DNA from: an archaeon
Lineage (GTDB): Archaea; EX4484-52; WAPT01
Reading direction: 5' to 3'
Assembly: GCA_029258795.1 (NCBI GenBank)
Contig: JAPDKB010000008.1
Span: 1-64,000 of the forward strand
DNA: 64,000 nucleotides
Position numbers and translations under genes: made by a program. Shown here one piece after another: positions 53,248 through 61,571 of this stretch. The notes beneath the pieces were generated by a model. It searched no databases. It worked only from the letters and a program-made list of their open reading frames with translations, and had not been told where the DNA came from. How positions within the stretch are numbered: position 1 is the stretch's first letter; the number at the start of each line of letters is the position of its first letter.

Positions 53248-53610
53248 ATGAAGGATTTGGAATGGTTGATTGAAGTGACACAGCGAGAGCGTGAAAGGCA
53301 GTAGAAGTTACAGAATATGGAATTTATGAAGGTATTCAAGGAGATTGAGGAACTCGAGAGACAAAAGGAAGAGTATCGTAGTAAGGTTGAGGAAGTTGAG
53401 AAGCAGATACAAGAATTGGGGTCACGATTGAGATGTGCAGATGTGGATGAGAAATTTAGTTATTCGGTTGAGATTCGTAAAGATGTGGTAGTGTTCAGAG
53501 TGAGACGCCGAAGAGATATGAGTGTTGAGGGTCAGGTAGAGATTCCACATGATATGTTGCAAGGGTTTGTGGATTGGTTGAGACGGAAAGGTGTGATAGA
53601 TGTGAGGTGA
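53248..53610 (+). CDS. Coiled-coil small protein interrupted by an in-frame TAG (codon at 53302)
   Basis: Strong SD before ATG 53248; same frame continues after TAG as ORF 53317-53610. Confidence 0.45.
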
Positions 53611-53707
53611 TGAAATGCAGTATGAGGTGATCGGTGAGTGGGAGGCAGTGACCTTTCAGAGACAAAGGACCGAATAACAGAGATTCTGAAAAAGAGAGGC
53701 GTTGGGT

Positions 53708-53997
53708 ATGGTGACGAGGGCGGGTAACAGTAGTATGTTGGGACGTGAGGGTGAAATCGATGTCCTTGAGACAGATGATCTGATGCAAAAGAAAGCTCTA
53801 GTATGCTGGCTAGAGAAAATGATGCTAATCGCACTTTGGCACTCCAACGATCTTACAACAAGCGTTCTCAAAAAATAGAAGAGATGGAGATAATAAAAGA
53901 GAAAGGCAAGACAACGTCCAAAGAGATTCTAGAGATCATAGATCAAATAGAACAATTACTAGAGGTATTAAAACAAAAGGTTTCTAGTTCTTCTTAA
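53708..53997 (+). pseudogene. Frameshifted paralog of the 46671-47072 protein
   Basis: MLGREGEIDVLETDDLMQKKALVCWLE aligns to LLGSEGEIDTLEINLIRKIACRHWLQ; the remaining homologous tail lies in another frame. Confidence 0.5.
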
Positions 53998-54226
53998 TTT
54001 TTTTGTATTTTGTAAGTTGGGTTTTATTTTTCGATTTATGGGAAAATTATCCAATTAAGTGGATTGTATCGTGTGTTGTGAGAAGGTTAGTCGAAATGAG
54101 AGATGAGTGTTGTCACGTTGGTGTGCTCAACGTAACAACAATAATCTATATAAAGATTTTTTCGCTCACAATATATCAACATATCACACGTGAGCTCCGC
54201 CCAGAAAAAGATGAAGGTGAGTGAAC

Positions 54227-54385
54227 TTGGTCATATACGTTAAGGTGATATGCCCGAAATGCGGCGGCACCTTTGAATGGAAATGGGGTCGTCAAAAAGG
54301 CGTGTGCGATATATGTGAGGCGGAGCTCACGATAAGGGATGTCAAGCTTGCCAAAGGCGAGATTTTGAAGCTATTGCAAGGTTGA
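54227..54385 (+). CDS. Small zinc-ribbon protein
   Basis: VKVICPKCGGTFEWKWGRQKGVCDICEAELTIRD; TTG start; TATA-like CTATATAAAG at ~54150. Confidence 0.5.
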   Translation: MVIYVKVICPKCGGTFEWKWGRQKGVCDICEAELTIRDVKLAKGEILKLLQG

Positions 54386-54473
54386 TGAGATTTCTTGCAA
54401 AAACTGAAATTGGTTGTTGAAGTCATTGAAATTAATGTGTTTCGTGGATATTGGAAGCAAGCCAACACATTCT

Positions 54474-54680
54474 TCAAAAATCGTATCTTGGATCTCTCCC
54501 CCATCCACGGTACATTATACCTTCTATGTATACTCTAGGCGGAACGCTGCCTTCGAGGGGACCTTTAAGTAATTCTGCTCTTGAAAAAGCTGCATCTAAA
54601 GCCGCTTCCTCAGTAATGGGTCCACATATATTTTTCGCCCTTTCAAATACGTAGCTTTCCCTTCCAAACATTTTCAACAC
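54474..54680 (-). CDS. Hypothetical small protein
   Basis: ORF only. Confidence 0.4.
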   Translation of the reverse strand: MLKMFGRESYVFERAKNICGPITEEAALDAAFSRAELLKGPLEGSVPPRVYIEGIMYRGWGRDPRYDF

Positions 54681-54692
54681 CCCCGTTGAAAT

Positions 54693-55061
54693 TTAGCTTA
54701 TGTGAGATATCTCCAAACTCTTGCAAGTTTGGGCAAGATCCTGCTCAAGGTTTATAATGTTCTTGTAGACGATCTCTTCCAAAAACGCTCTCACCTGTTT
54801 GGCAATTTCAGGAATATGCTTTTCATAAAGTTTTTTATTTTTCTTAAGATCATTCTCGACATTAACTACCTGCCTGTAAAGATTTTCAAGACCCCATAGT
54901 TCCTCGATTTTATTGTGATTTGCTGCTCCCGCTTTTGCTATGTTAAGTGCTTCCTTAACCTCATTAACGGCACCCAGCACACCTTGGTAAGTGAGCCGGG
55001 GATTTTCAAGAGATTTGATCGCACCATACACCTTTTTTTCAGCAAGTCTATATTCAAACAT
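54693..55061 (-). CDS. Hypothetical helical protein
   Basis: ORF, divergent from tbp. Confidence 0.5.
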   Translation of the reverse strand: MFEYRLAEKKVYGAIKSLENPRLTYQGVLGAVNEVKEALNIAKAGAANHNKIEELWGLENLYRQVVNVENDLKKNKKLYEKHIPEIAKQVRAFLEEIVYKNIINLEQDLAQTCKSLEISHIS

Positions 55062-55206
55062 CCCACAACCACCCCCAAAATTTTCTTGCTCTTTATTATG
55101 GTATTAAAAGTATTTAAATGTTTCGTTACTTTTAAGTGGTTACAATTTAAAAAGGTTAAACATTTAAAGATGTCCTCAAAATTTAAAAAGGCAAGGGGTG
55201 TGTGGT

Positions 55207-55785
55207 ATGGCCAAAAGCAAGAAGGACGAGAACTTCGTTGACAAGGAGGATGAGATAAAGATAGAGAATGTTGTGGTTTCTGCTGACTTGAAAACACGTT
55301 TACCTCTTGAAAAGATAGCGATGGAACTGGAAGGAGCTGAATATGAACCCGAGAGCTTTCCCGGTCTGGTTTACAGAATAAAGGAGCCAAAAGCTTCCCT
55401 GCTGATTTTCACCACCGGTAAGATAATATGCGCGGGCACACGCTCTCAGGAAATCGCAATGCAGGCCATAAAAAAGGTCATTCAGGACCTCAGAAAGATC
55501 GGAATTGAGGTAAAGGGCGAGCCAGAACTGAAAGTGGAGAACCTTGTAGCTTCCGCTAATCTCAAGGCGAGATTCGATCTGAACCGCATAGTTTACGAGC
55601 TTGAGGATTGTGAGTACGAGCCGGAGCAGTTCCCGGGCTTGGTGCACAGGATGGAGGACCCACCTGTTGTGTTCCTCATCTTCAACTCGGGAAGGCTCGT
55701 GTGTACTGGCGCTAGGTCAAAAGAGGAAGTGAAGAGAGCCATAAACAACCTCAAGAAAGAGCTTGAGGCGATAGGTGCGTTCTAA
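55207..55785 (+). CDS. tbp: TATA-box binding protein
   Basis: Two imperfect repeats (YEPESFPGLVYRI / YEPEQFPGLVHRM). Confidence 0.97.
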   Translation: MAKSKKDENFVDKEDEIKIENVVVSADLKTRLPLEKIAMELEGAEYEPESFPGLVYRIKEPKASLLIFTTGKIICAGTRSQEIAMQAIKKVIQDLRKIGIEVKGEPELKVENLVASANLKARFDLNRIVYELEDCEYEPEQFPGLVHRMEDPPVVFLIFNSGRLVCTGARSKEEVKRAINNLKKELEAIGAF

Positions 55786-55821
55786 ATTCTTCCCACTCAA
55801 AATATTTTTGGGTGAGATTTC

Positions 55822-56421
55822 ATGAAGTTGCTGTGTGCTTCAGATTACCATGCAAACCACCGCTTTCTTGAGAGCACTGTGGAGCACGCTGAAAAGCTGG
55901 AGCCGGATGTGTTCGTTTACTGTGGGGATTTCGTAATGCAGGAGTATGCGGAGGAACTCATAAAAAGGTTGGAGGAAGTTGGCGTGCCGGTGCTTGCGGT
56001 TGCCGGCAATCTTGATCTCGGTATCATCTATGAAAGCGAGATGTCGGAAATAGTGATGTACGGTTTGAGAGAGCTTAAGGGCTATCACTTTTTACTTGTG
56101 AGCGCCACCTATCCCTTCATTCTGGATGAAGCTCTTGCCGATGTTGAGGGTATAGACCCTTCCAAGCTGATATTCGTGACACATTACCCGCCAAAAGGTG
56201 TGCTTGACAAAATATGGAGCAACGAGCATGTTGGCTATGATGGTTATGCTGAATTTGATGAGAATGTCAAGCCAGCGCTCCACGTTTTCGGTCACATTCA
56301 TGAGGACAACGGGTTTGAGATTAAGAGCAACACGATTTTTGTTAATTGCGCTGCCACACCATCCAGAAAGATCTACTTGGTTGATCTGAAAAAAAGAGAG
56401 GTAAGGGATGTTAAGCTATGA
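55822..56421 (+). CDS. Calcineurin-like metallophosphoesterase
   Basis: ASDYHAN, YCGDFVM, VAGNLDL, HVFGHIHED. Confidence 0.85.
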   Translation: MKLLCASDYHANHRFLESTVEHAEKLEPDVFVYCGDFVMQEYAEELIKRLEEVGVPVLAVAGNLDLGIIYESEMSEIVMYGLRELKGYHFLLVSATYPFILDEALADVEGIDPSKLIFVTHYPPKGVLDKIWSNEHVGYDGYAEFDENVKPALHVFGHIHEDNGFEIKSNTIFVNCAATPSRKIYLVDLKKREVRDVKL

Positions 56422-57353
56422 AGCAAAAGCTGAATGTGCCGCGGCTCTTCAGGGAGCGCTACAGGAGGATTCTTGGGGATGAGGTAAAGGTTCTTGTTGA
56501 TTACTGCTTCAAACCGCTCAGGAAAAGCATAAGGATCAACACGCTAAAGATTGATGTGGATGAATGTGTGAAAATGCTTGAATCCAAAGGGTGGGAACTG
56601 AAGCAGGTGCCATGGTGTAGCAACGGCTTCTGGGTGGAGAACAGAAATGAGGAGCAGCTTGGAAACACGCTGGAGCACTTTATGGGCTACTATTACGTGC
56701 AGGAAGCATCATCCATGATCCCTCCTATTGTGCTGCAGCCAGAGGAAAAGGATTTCGTGCTTGACATAGCTGCCGCGCCAGGCTCTAAGACCACGCAGAT
56801 GGCTGAAATGATGAAGAACAAGGGGTGTATAGTGGCAAACGACATCCAGATTCAGCGGATAAAGGTGTTGAGGTTCAATCTGGAGAAGCTCGGAGTCATA
56901 AACACCGTTGTGACGAGAATGGATGGAAGGAAGTTCATAAAGTTTAAGGAGAGGTTTGATAAAGTTCTGGTGGATGCCCCTTGCTCATCCGAGGGTATCA
57001 TGAGGAAGGACTGGAAAGCGTTTTCCAGATGGAACATCAAATTCATAAAGGAGATGGCAAAGCTGCAGAAAAAGCTGGTGGATGCTGCTGCGGTCACGCT
57101 TAAGAGAGGGGGTGTAATGGTTTACTCCACATGCACCATGTCTCCGGAGGAGAATGAGGCGGTGGTGGATTATGCTGTAAAGAAGCACGGGCTGGTGGTG
57201 GAGAAGGTAAAGGTTAAGGGGCTTAAAGCCAGGCACGGCATAACTGAATGGGAAAGCCAGCAATTCGATGAAAGTGTGAGGAACTGCTTGCGCATCTGGC
57301 CTCAGGATAATGACAGCGAGGGATTTTTCGTTGCAAAGTTGAGGAAGGAGTGA
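56418..57353 (+). CDS. NOL1/NOP2/Sun-family RNA m5C methyltransferase
   Basis: VLDIAAAPGSKTTQ, VLVDAPCSSEGIMRKD, VYSTCTMSPEENE. Confidence 0.93.
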   Translation: MKQKLNVPRLFRERYRRILGDEVKVLVDYCFKPLRKSIRINTLKIDVDECVKMLESKGWELKQVPWCSNGFWVENRNEEQLGNTLEHFMGYYYVQEASSMIPPIVLQPEEKDFVLDIAAAPGSKTTQMAEMMKNKGCIVANDIQIQRIKVLRFNLEKLGVINTVVTRMDGRKFIKFKERFDKVLVDAPCSSEGIMRKDWKAFSRWNIKFIKEMAKLQKKLVDAAAVTLKRGGVMVYSTCTMSPEENEAVVDYAVKKHGLVVEKVKVKGLKARHGITEWESQQFDESVRNCLRIWPQDNDSEGFFVAKLRKE

Positions 57354-57826
57354 GGGAAATGAGCAAGCTGAAAATTATGAGTGAAGAGGAAAAGAGGGAG
57401 ATGCTGGACTATCTGGAGGAGAGGTTCGGGATAGATAGGGGTGTATTTAACGGTTACATTTTCATTAAGAGCGGGAGGAAGGTGTGGATAACAAACAGGG
57501 ATGTTGTGGAGAAGAACTTCTCCGGGATGAATGTGGAAGCTGCGGGCATGCTTTTTGTTAGATGGGAAAAAATTAAGGACAAGATCAAGATCACCACGAA
57601 TGCTGCGCAGATTTTTGGAAAGTACGCAACAAAGAACGTTGTGGAAGTGGATGAAATTCAGCTCCACCAAGTTCTATGCGGACTCAACCTGTATGATGTG
57701 GATGTTGATTGTGAAGACGGATACGTGCTTTTAAAGTATGGGGAACACATTCTTGGGGTGGGGTTGAAGCACGGGAACTTCATCAAAAACCTGATTCCAA
57801 AAGCAAGGAGAGTTAAAAAGCTTTAA
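57350..57826 (+). CDS. PUA-like domain protein paired with the NSUN methyltransferase
   Basis: Overlapping start; YVLLKYGEHILGVGLKHGNFIKNLIPKARRV C terminus. Confidence 0.65.
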   Translation: MREMSKLKIMSEEEKREMLDYLEERFGIDRGVFNGYIFIKSGRKVWITNRDVVEKNFSGMNVEAAGMLFVRWEKIKDKIKITTNAAQIFGKYATKNVVEVDEIQLHQVLCGLNLYDVDVDCEDGYVLLKYGEHILGVGLKHGNFIKNLIPKARRVKKL

Positions 57827-57930
57827 AACTTTGGCTTTAAAAGGGTGAATTGAAAGCAAAAAAATTCGCTTCATGGATTTTTCAGTTAGGACGCATGTTG
57901 TGTTTGAGCAGATAGCTCCATGTTCTTCCA

Positions 57931-58035
57931 AATCCCGGCTCCGGGGACAGTGCTTTCTCTCATCCTTCCTCTCCAGACGGAATTCTTATCCGTCGCATCC
58001 CCCATGAGAAAAGCGTCCATACCGGAGCCCGGATT
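57931..58035. ncRNA. Candidate structured RNA of unassigned family; strand uncertain
   Basis: Nested stems: AATCCCGGCTCCGG/CCGGAGCCCGGATT, GGAC/GTCC, GCTTT-C-TCTCAT/ATGAGAAAAGC, GACGGA/TCCGTC. Confidence 0.45.
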
Positions 58036-58039
58036 CCAT

Positions 58040-58110
58040 GCGGCCGTGGTGTAGTGGGATCACGCCCCGTATCCAGCGGGGAAACGCCGGTTCGATTCCG
58101 GCCGGCCGCA
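58040..58110 (+). tRNA. tRNA-Gly(TCC), atypical A33
   Basis: GCGGCCG/CGGCCGC acceptor, CCCCG-TATCCAG-CGGGG anticodon arm, GCCGG-TTCGATT-CCGGC T arm. Confidence 0.85.
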
Positions 58111-58140
58111 AATTCATGAAGATGTGTGGAGGTGGAGAAG

Positions 58141-58305
58141 ATGGCACCTCCTGAGAAATGTGATGAGTGCGGTTCCACCAACCTCAAGAAAGTTGTGATC
58201 GCCAAAATACCAACAGGGCCAATGGTCATTGGAGGGAGCACACCGTTAATGGAGTTAGCAGTATATCAATGTCGAGAGTGTAAAAACATAATGGGTCCCA
58301 AGTAA
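58141..58305 (+). CDS. Small zinc-ribbon protein
   Basis: MAPPEKCDECGSTNLKKVVI...YQCRECKNIMGPK; two CxxC pairs. Confidence 0.5.
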   Translation: MAPPEKCDECGSTNLKKVVIAKIPTGPMVIGGSTPLMELAVYQCRECKNIMGPK

Positions 58306-58338
58306 AAGCAAGCTTTCAGACCATTTTATTTTTTCTTT

Positions 58339-58359
58339 TTATTTTTGGGAAATTTGTCC
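58339..58359 (+). terminator. T-rich tract with GGGAAATTTGTCC motif
   Basis: TTATTTTTGGGAAATTTGTCC after zinc-ribbon ORF. Confidence 0.4.
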
Positions 58360-58470
58360 TGATTTTGGTTTTGGATGAATGTGGAAGGGGCTCAGTTCAG
58401 CAAAAGGTTTATAAATTTTCGAGATATGTGTGACTAAAGAGTAACAAAAGTTGTCGATGCTGTAAATAAT

Positions 58471-58624
58471 GGATCCCGTGAAAAAGCGGGATACCTAATT
58501 CTGGTTTAAGTAGTGGACAGCGTGAAGATGGCTGTCTCTATCTGTCCCGCATGCCCCTGTTCAGGTTTTCTTTCCCGGGTGCAATTCCCGGCAAGGGTCG
58601 GAAGATATTAAAAGGAGGTGAAGA
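58471..58624 (+). promoter_or_regulatory. Structured 5' leader (family D) with T-arm-like hairpin
   Basis: ATCCCG/CGGGAT, GACAGC/GCTGTC hairpins, GGACAG...CTGTCC, CCGGGTGCAATTCCCGG; TATA-like TTTATAAAT at ~58408. Confidence 0.5.
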
Positions 58625-58927
58625 ATGATGGTGTCGTACTGCGCAGCATCGGAAATGCTGAAGGGCACTTCCGAACTATGCGAGGTGTATCTGTTCGTTA
58701 TACTCTATCTATCTGGATTATTGGCCGCATACGTCATCATAAAGCTGGAGAGAGAGCCAGAGATTCTGGAAAAGCTGACGAACAAACTGAATAGGAAGAT
58801 AAGCTGGACTGGAAAGACGCTAGATAACATGGATGTTTGGGAAATAATAGTCACGAGCATCATTCTGATTTCGCCAGTGCTATTTGTTATTCCATTCCTG
58901 CTAGGGTTCTGCCCGCGCTACTGCTAG
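58625..58927 (+). CDS. Small membrane protein
   Basis: SD AAAGGAGGTGAAG; two hydrophobic segments. Confidence 0.55.
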   Translation: MMVSYCAASEMLKGTSELCEVYLFVILYLSGLLAAYVIIKLEREPEILEKLTNKLNRKISWTGKTLDNMDVWEIIVTSIILISPVLFVIPFLLGFCPRYC

Positions 58928-58967
58928 CATAAATGTCCGCTAAGCTTTTCCCCAAATTTTTTGTCAT

Positions 58968-59095
58968 GCCCCCGTAAGGTAGCCAGGCATCCTTCCTTCC
59001 GGCGGATGGTTCGTTTTTCTGGAAAAGGAGGAGGTGCTATCCCGCCGCCACCTCATTGCCGGAAGGAAACCCGGGTTCAAATCCCGGCGGGGGCA
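58968..59095 (+). tRNA. tRNA or tRNA-like gene with a large insertion in the anticodon arm; anticodon unresolved
   Basis: GCCCCCG/CGGGGGC acceptor, AGGTAGCCAGGCATCCT D arm, CCTTCCGGC/GCCGGAAGG extended stem, CCGGG-TTCAAAT-CCCGG T arm. Confidence 0.55.
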
Positions 59096-59139
59096 CTTTT
59101 CGAAATTTTTGGTGAAAACAAAACCTTCCTATTTTTTGT

Positions 59140-59185
59140 GCGGCCGAAAAAGCACTGTGTCCGGGTGCAATTCCCGGCGGCCGCT
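59140..59185 (+). other. tRNA acceptor/T-arm minihelix-like element
   Basis: GCGGCCG [14 nt] CCGGG-TGCAATT-CCCGG CGGCCGC T, i.e. 7-bp acceptor plus 5-bp T-arm with 7-nt loop and no D/anticodon arms. Confidence 0.55.
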
Positions 59186-59217
59186 GGAAAACTGTGAAAA
59201 AAGGAGGAGGTGAGAAT

Positions 59218-59488
59218 TTTGAGGGAGAAAAAACCGGGGTCTGATTGGATATTGATATGGGTTGAAAAGGATATTAAGAAAGAAGGTATGTTGAAGAAAA
59301 TAATAGAGTATGCTAGGGAAAATGAGTTGATTGAGCAGGATAGAAAGTGGCTTCACCCTACAGAAATAGAGGAAGTAGTAGGAAAGGTGCTAAAACACAT
59401 AATGAAAGAAAAAGATCCTAACGCACCCCTGACACCAGAGAGGGCTGAAGAGCTCTATAACAAACACTATGTCACCCACGAACACTAA
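59218..59488 (+). CDS. Hypothetical small protein
   Basis: SD AAGGAGGAGGTGAG, TTG start. Confidence 0.55.
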
Positions 59489-59594
59489 TCGTCACCCATT
59501 AATTTTTATTTTTTGAAATTTATGGGAAGAAATTCCCGTTTAATTGAGATTAAAAAATTTAAATGCGAGAAATAAAAAGCTGTGTGTTGTTGGT

Positions 59595-59716
59595 GGGCCG
59601 GTGGTCTAGCCTGGAAGGACGCTGGCTTCGCACGCCAGAGACCCCGGGTTCAAATGCTGCGGAGCAAGCATGAATATGCTGGAACTCCGCAGCTGAGAAT
59701 CCCGGCCGGTCCACCA
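59595..59716 (+). tRNA. tRNA-Ala(CGC) with T-loop intron, CCA encoded
   Basis: GGGCCGG/CCGGTCC acceptor with G3-U70, CTGGC-TTCGCAC-GCCAG, TTCAAAT[intron]AAT-CCCGG. Confidence 0.88.
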
Positions 59717-59719
59717 CAT

Positions 59720-60394
59720 CTATTTCAGCACTTTTCCTGTCATTTTCCACCATATGAGAAGGTCAAGCTCTCCCACCTGCATTTTCTTGTGATGTGCTAT
59801 ACCACACAACAACTTTTCAAGCTTGAGATAATCTTTTCTTTTTGAAAGATTTGGATCCCACCAGAAGGGTATACACCCTTCTCGATAAAGCCAGTCGAGC
59901 ACATGCCTGTCAACTATGGCAACATCAAGCTGTCCCGTGTTTCTTAAAAAGTGACTTGCCTCCTTGTATCCAATACCCTTGATATTTTTAACCAGCCATT
60001 CCCGAACCATTGCACTTTCTTCCAGCTTGAGCACTTCCAGCACTTCATCCATCTTTTGCCATGCATCGATGATGTATTTTGCTTTTCTCTGATAAAACCT
60101 CACCCCACATTTTCTGAGAGCATTACGAATCCGTCGCTCATCCATATTGTCATTCTCCTTTTCAGCGAGCATCTTCTGAAACTTCAGACCCGCAATTGCT
60201 GACGAATTGGCGGCAGAGATGCAGAACGCAAGCTCGGAAAATATGGTGGCGTCAAACTCCGTATCAAAATATGGCTGAAAGTTGTGATGTGTTTTTCCTT
60301 TCCTTCCAAGCTCGATGAATTTAAGCACTCTATCTCTTATCGCTTTTATCACTTCAGGCCTCTCCTCCAGACGTTTGTAAGCATCGCAGGACAT
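59720..60394 (-). CDS. Archaeal OGG-like N-glycosylase/DNA lyase
   Basis: KGIGYKEASHFLRNTGQLDVAIVDRHVLDWL HhH-GPD-type motif. Confidence 0.85.
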   Translation of the reverse strand: MSCDAYKRLEERPEVIKAIRDRVLKFIELGRKGKTHHNFQPYFDTEFDATIFSELAFCISAANSSAIAGLKFQKMLAEKENDNMDERRIRNALRKCGVRFYQRKAKYIIDAWQKMDEVLEVLKLEESAMVREWLVKNIKGIGYKEASHFLRNTGQLDVAIVDRHVLDWLYREGCIPFWWDPNLSKRKDYLKLEKLLCGIAHHKKMQVGELDLLIWWKMTGKVLK

Positions 60395-60792
60395 ATTCTG
60401 ACAACTCCCTCAAAGTTCTCTATCTTTTTGTGCACTTCCATCAGCTCATCCATGCTGTTGCATACCACTTCCACTATCAAATTGTGATCACCACTGGTTA
60501 TATATATCACTTCCACTTCCTTAAATCCCTTGAGTTTTTCGTAAACCTCAACCAGTTTTTCTGGTTTCACATCAATGCCAGTTAGCGATATTGCCATTCC
60601 TGCTCTCACGGGATCGATTAGAGCTTTGTATCCCAGCACAACACCGCTTGCTTCAAGCTTCTCTATCCTTTTTCTTATTGCTGCCTCACTTACCTTAAAA
60701 AGCTTTGCCAAAGCCACATTCGGGATTCTTGCGTTTCTTATCAGTGCTCTTATCAGGAGTTTATCGTTTATTCTATTCTTCATATTTCGCAT
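60349..60792 (-). CDS. Lrp/AsnC-family transcriptional regulator
   Basis: RIPNVALAKLFKVSEAAIRKRIEKLEASGVVLGYKALIDP. Confidence 0.9.
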   Translation of the reverse strand: MRNMKNRINDKLLIRALIRNARIPNVALAKLFKVSEAAIRKRIEKLEASGVVLGYKALIDPVRAGMAISLTGIDVKPEKLVEVYEKLKGFKEVEVIYITSGDHNLIVEVVCNSMDELMEVHKKIENFEGVVRICPAMLTNVWRRGLK

Positions 60793-60873
60793 TTCGAACT
60801 TAAAGTTTTTAAATCTTTAAAATAATGTTTATATAAGATACCGAAATGTTCGAATTTGTGAAGGTGGAAAAGA

Positions 60874-61458
60874 ATGGAGAAGACAATGGAGAATCTTGTC
60901 AAGGCGTTCATAGGGGAAAGTCAGGCAAGGAATCGCTATAACATGTATGCAAAGATCGCCAAGAAAGAGGGATACGAGCAGATAGCAGAAATATTTGAAA
61001 TCACAGCAGAAAATGAAAGAGAGCATGCAAAATGGCTCATGAAAATGATCCAAGAGTTGCTCAAAAAAATGAATAAGGGTATGAGCAGCATTAAGGTGGA
61101 GGCTGAAGCCCCTCTGGTTGTGGGAAACACAGTGGAGAACCTGAGGGCGGCTATAGAGGGGGAGCACTATGAGAACAGTGAAATGTATCCTGAATTTGCA
61201 AGGATTGCGGAAGAGGAAGGGCTGAAAGATATTGGTGAAAGGTTGAGAGCAATAGCGAAAGCTGAAGAGCATCACGAGGAGCGTTACAGGAAGCTGTTTG
61301 AGCTTGTGGAAGCAGGTAAGTTCTTCAAGAGGGATAAGGAAGTTGTGTGGGTTTGCAGGAAGTGCGGCTATGTCCGTACTGGGACAGAACCTCCAGCCAA
61401 ATGTCCTTCGTGTGACCACCCATACAATTACTTTCAGGTTAAGTGTGAGGAGTTTTGA
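60874..61458 (+). CDS. rbr: Rubrerythrin
   Basis: ESQARNRY, EREHAKWL, EEHHEERY, C-terminal rubredoxin CRKCGY...CPSCDHP. Confidence 0.95.
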   Translation: MEKTMENLVKAFIGESQARNRYNMYAKIAKKEGYEQIAEIFEITAENEREHAKWLMKMIQELLKKMNKGMSSIKVEAEAPLVVGNTVENLRAAIEGEHYENSEMYPEFARIAEEEGLKDIGERLRAIAKAEEHHEERYRKLFELVEAGKFFKRDKEVVWVCRKCGYVRTGTEPPAKCPSCDHPYNYFQVKCEEF

Positions 61459-61571
61459 TTTTCCCTCTTCCTTCCATTTATTCTCTGGAGTCGTTTAAAG
61501 CATTTACATTTAATTAGTGAAAAAACTGATGTGCAGGAAAGAAATATATTTTTGTTCTGCCCACCTTAATC

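Noticed and set aside
53302-53304. Genome-wide TAG recoding to pyrrolysine
   Set aside because: TAG ends nusA in frame with rps12 and ends other small genes in the window, so it functions as a stop; no pyl genes visible
58968-59095. tRNA-Sec or tRNA-Pyl
   Set aside because: Acceptor/D-arm proportions and sequence do not match either, and no TCA/CTA anticodon is placed correctly
58961-59197. 78-aa ORF across the tRNA-like elements
   Set aside because: It is translation of the tRNA-like and minihelix sequences and has no SD
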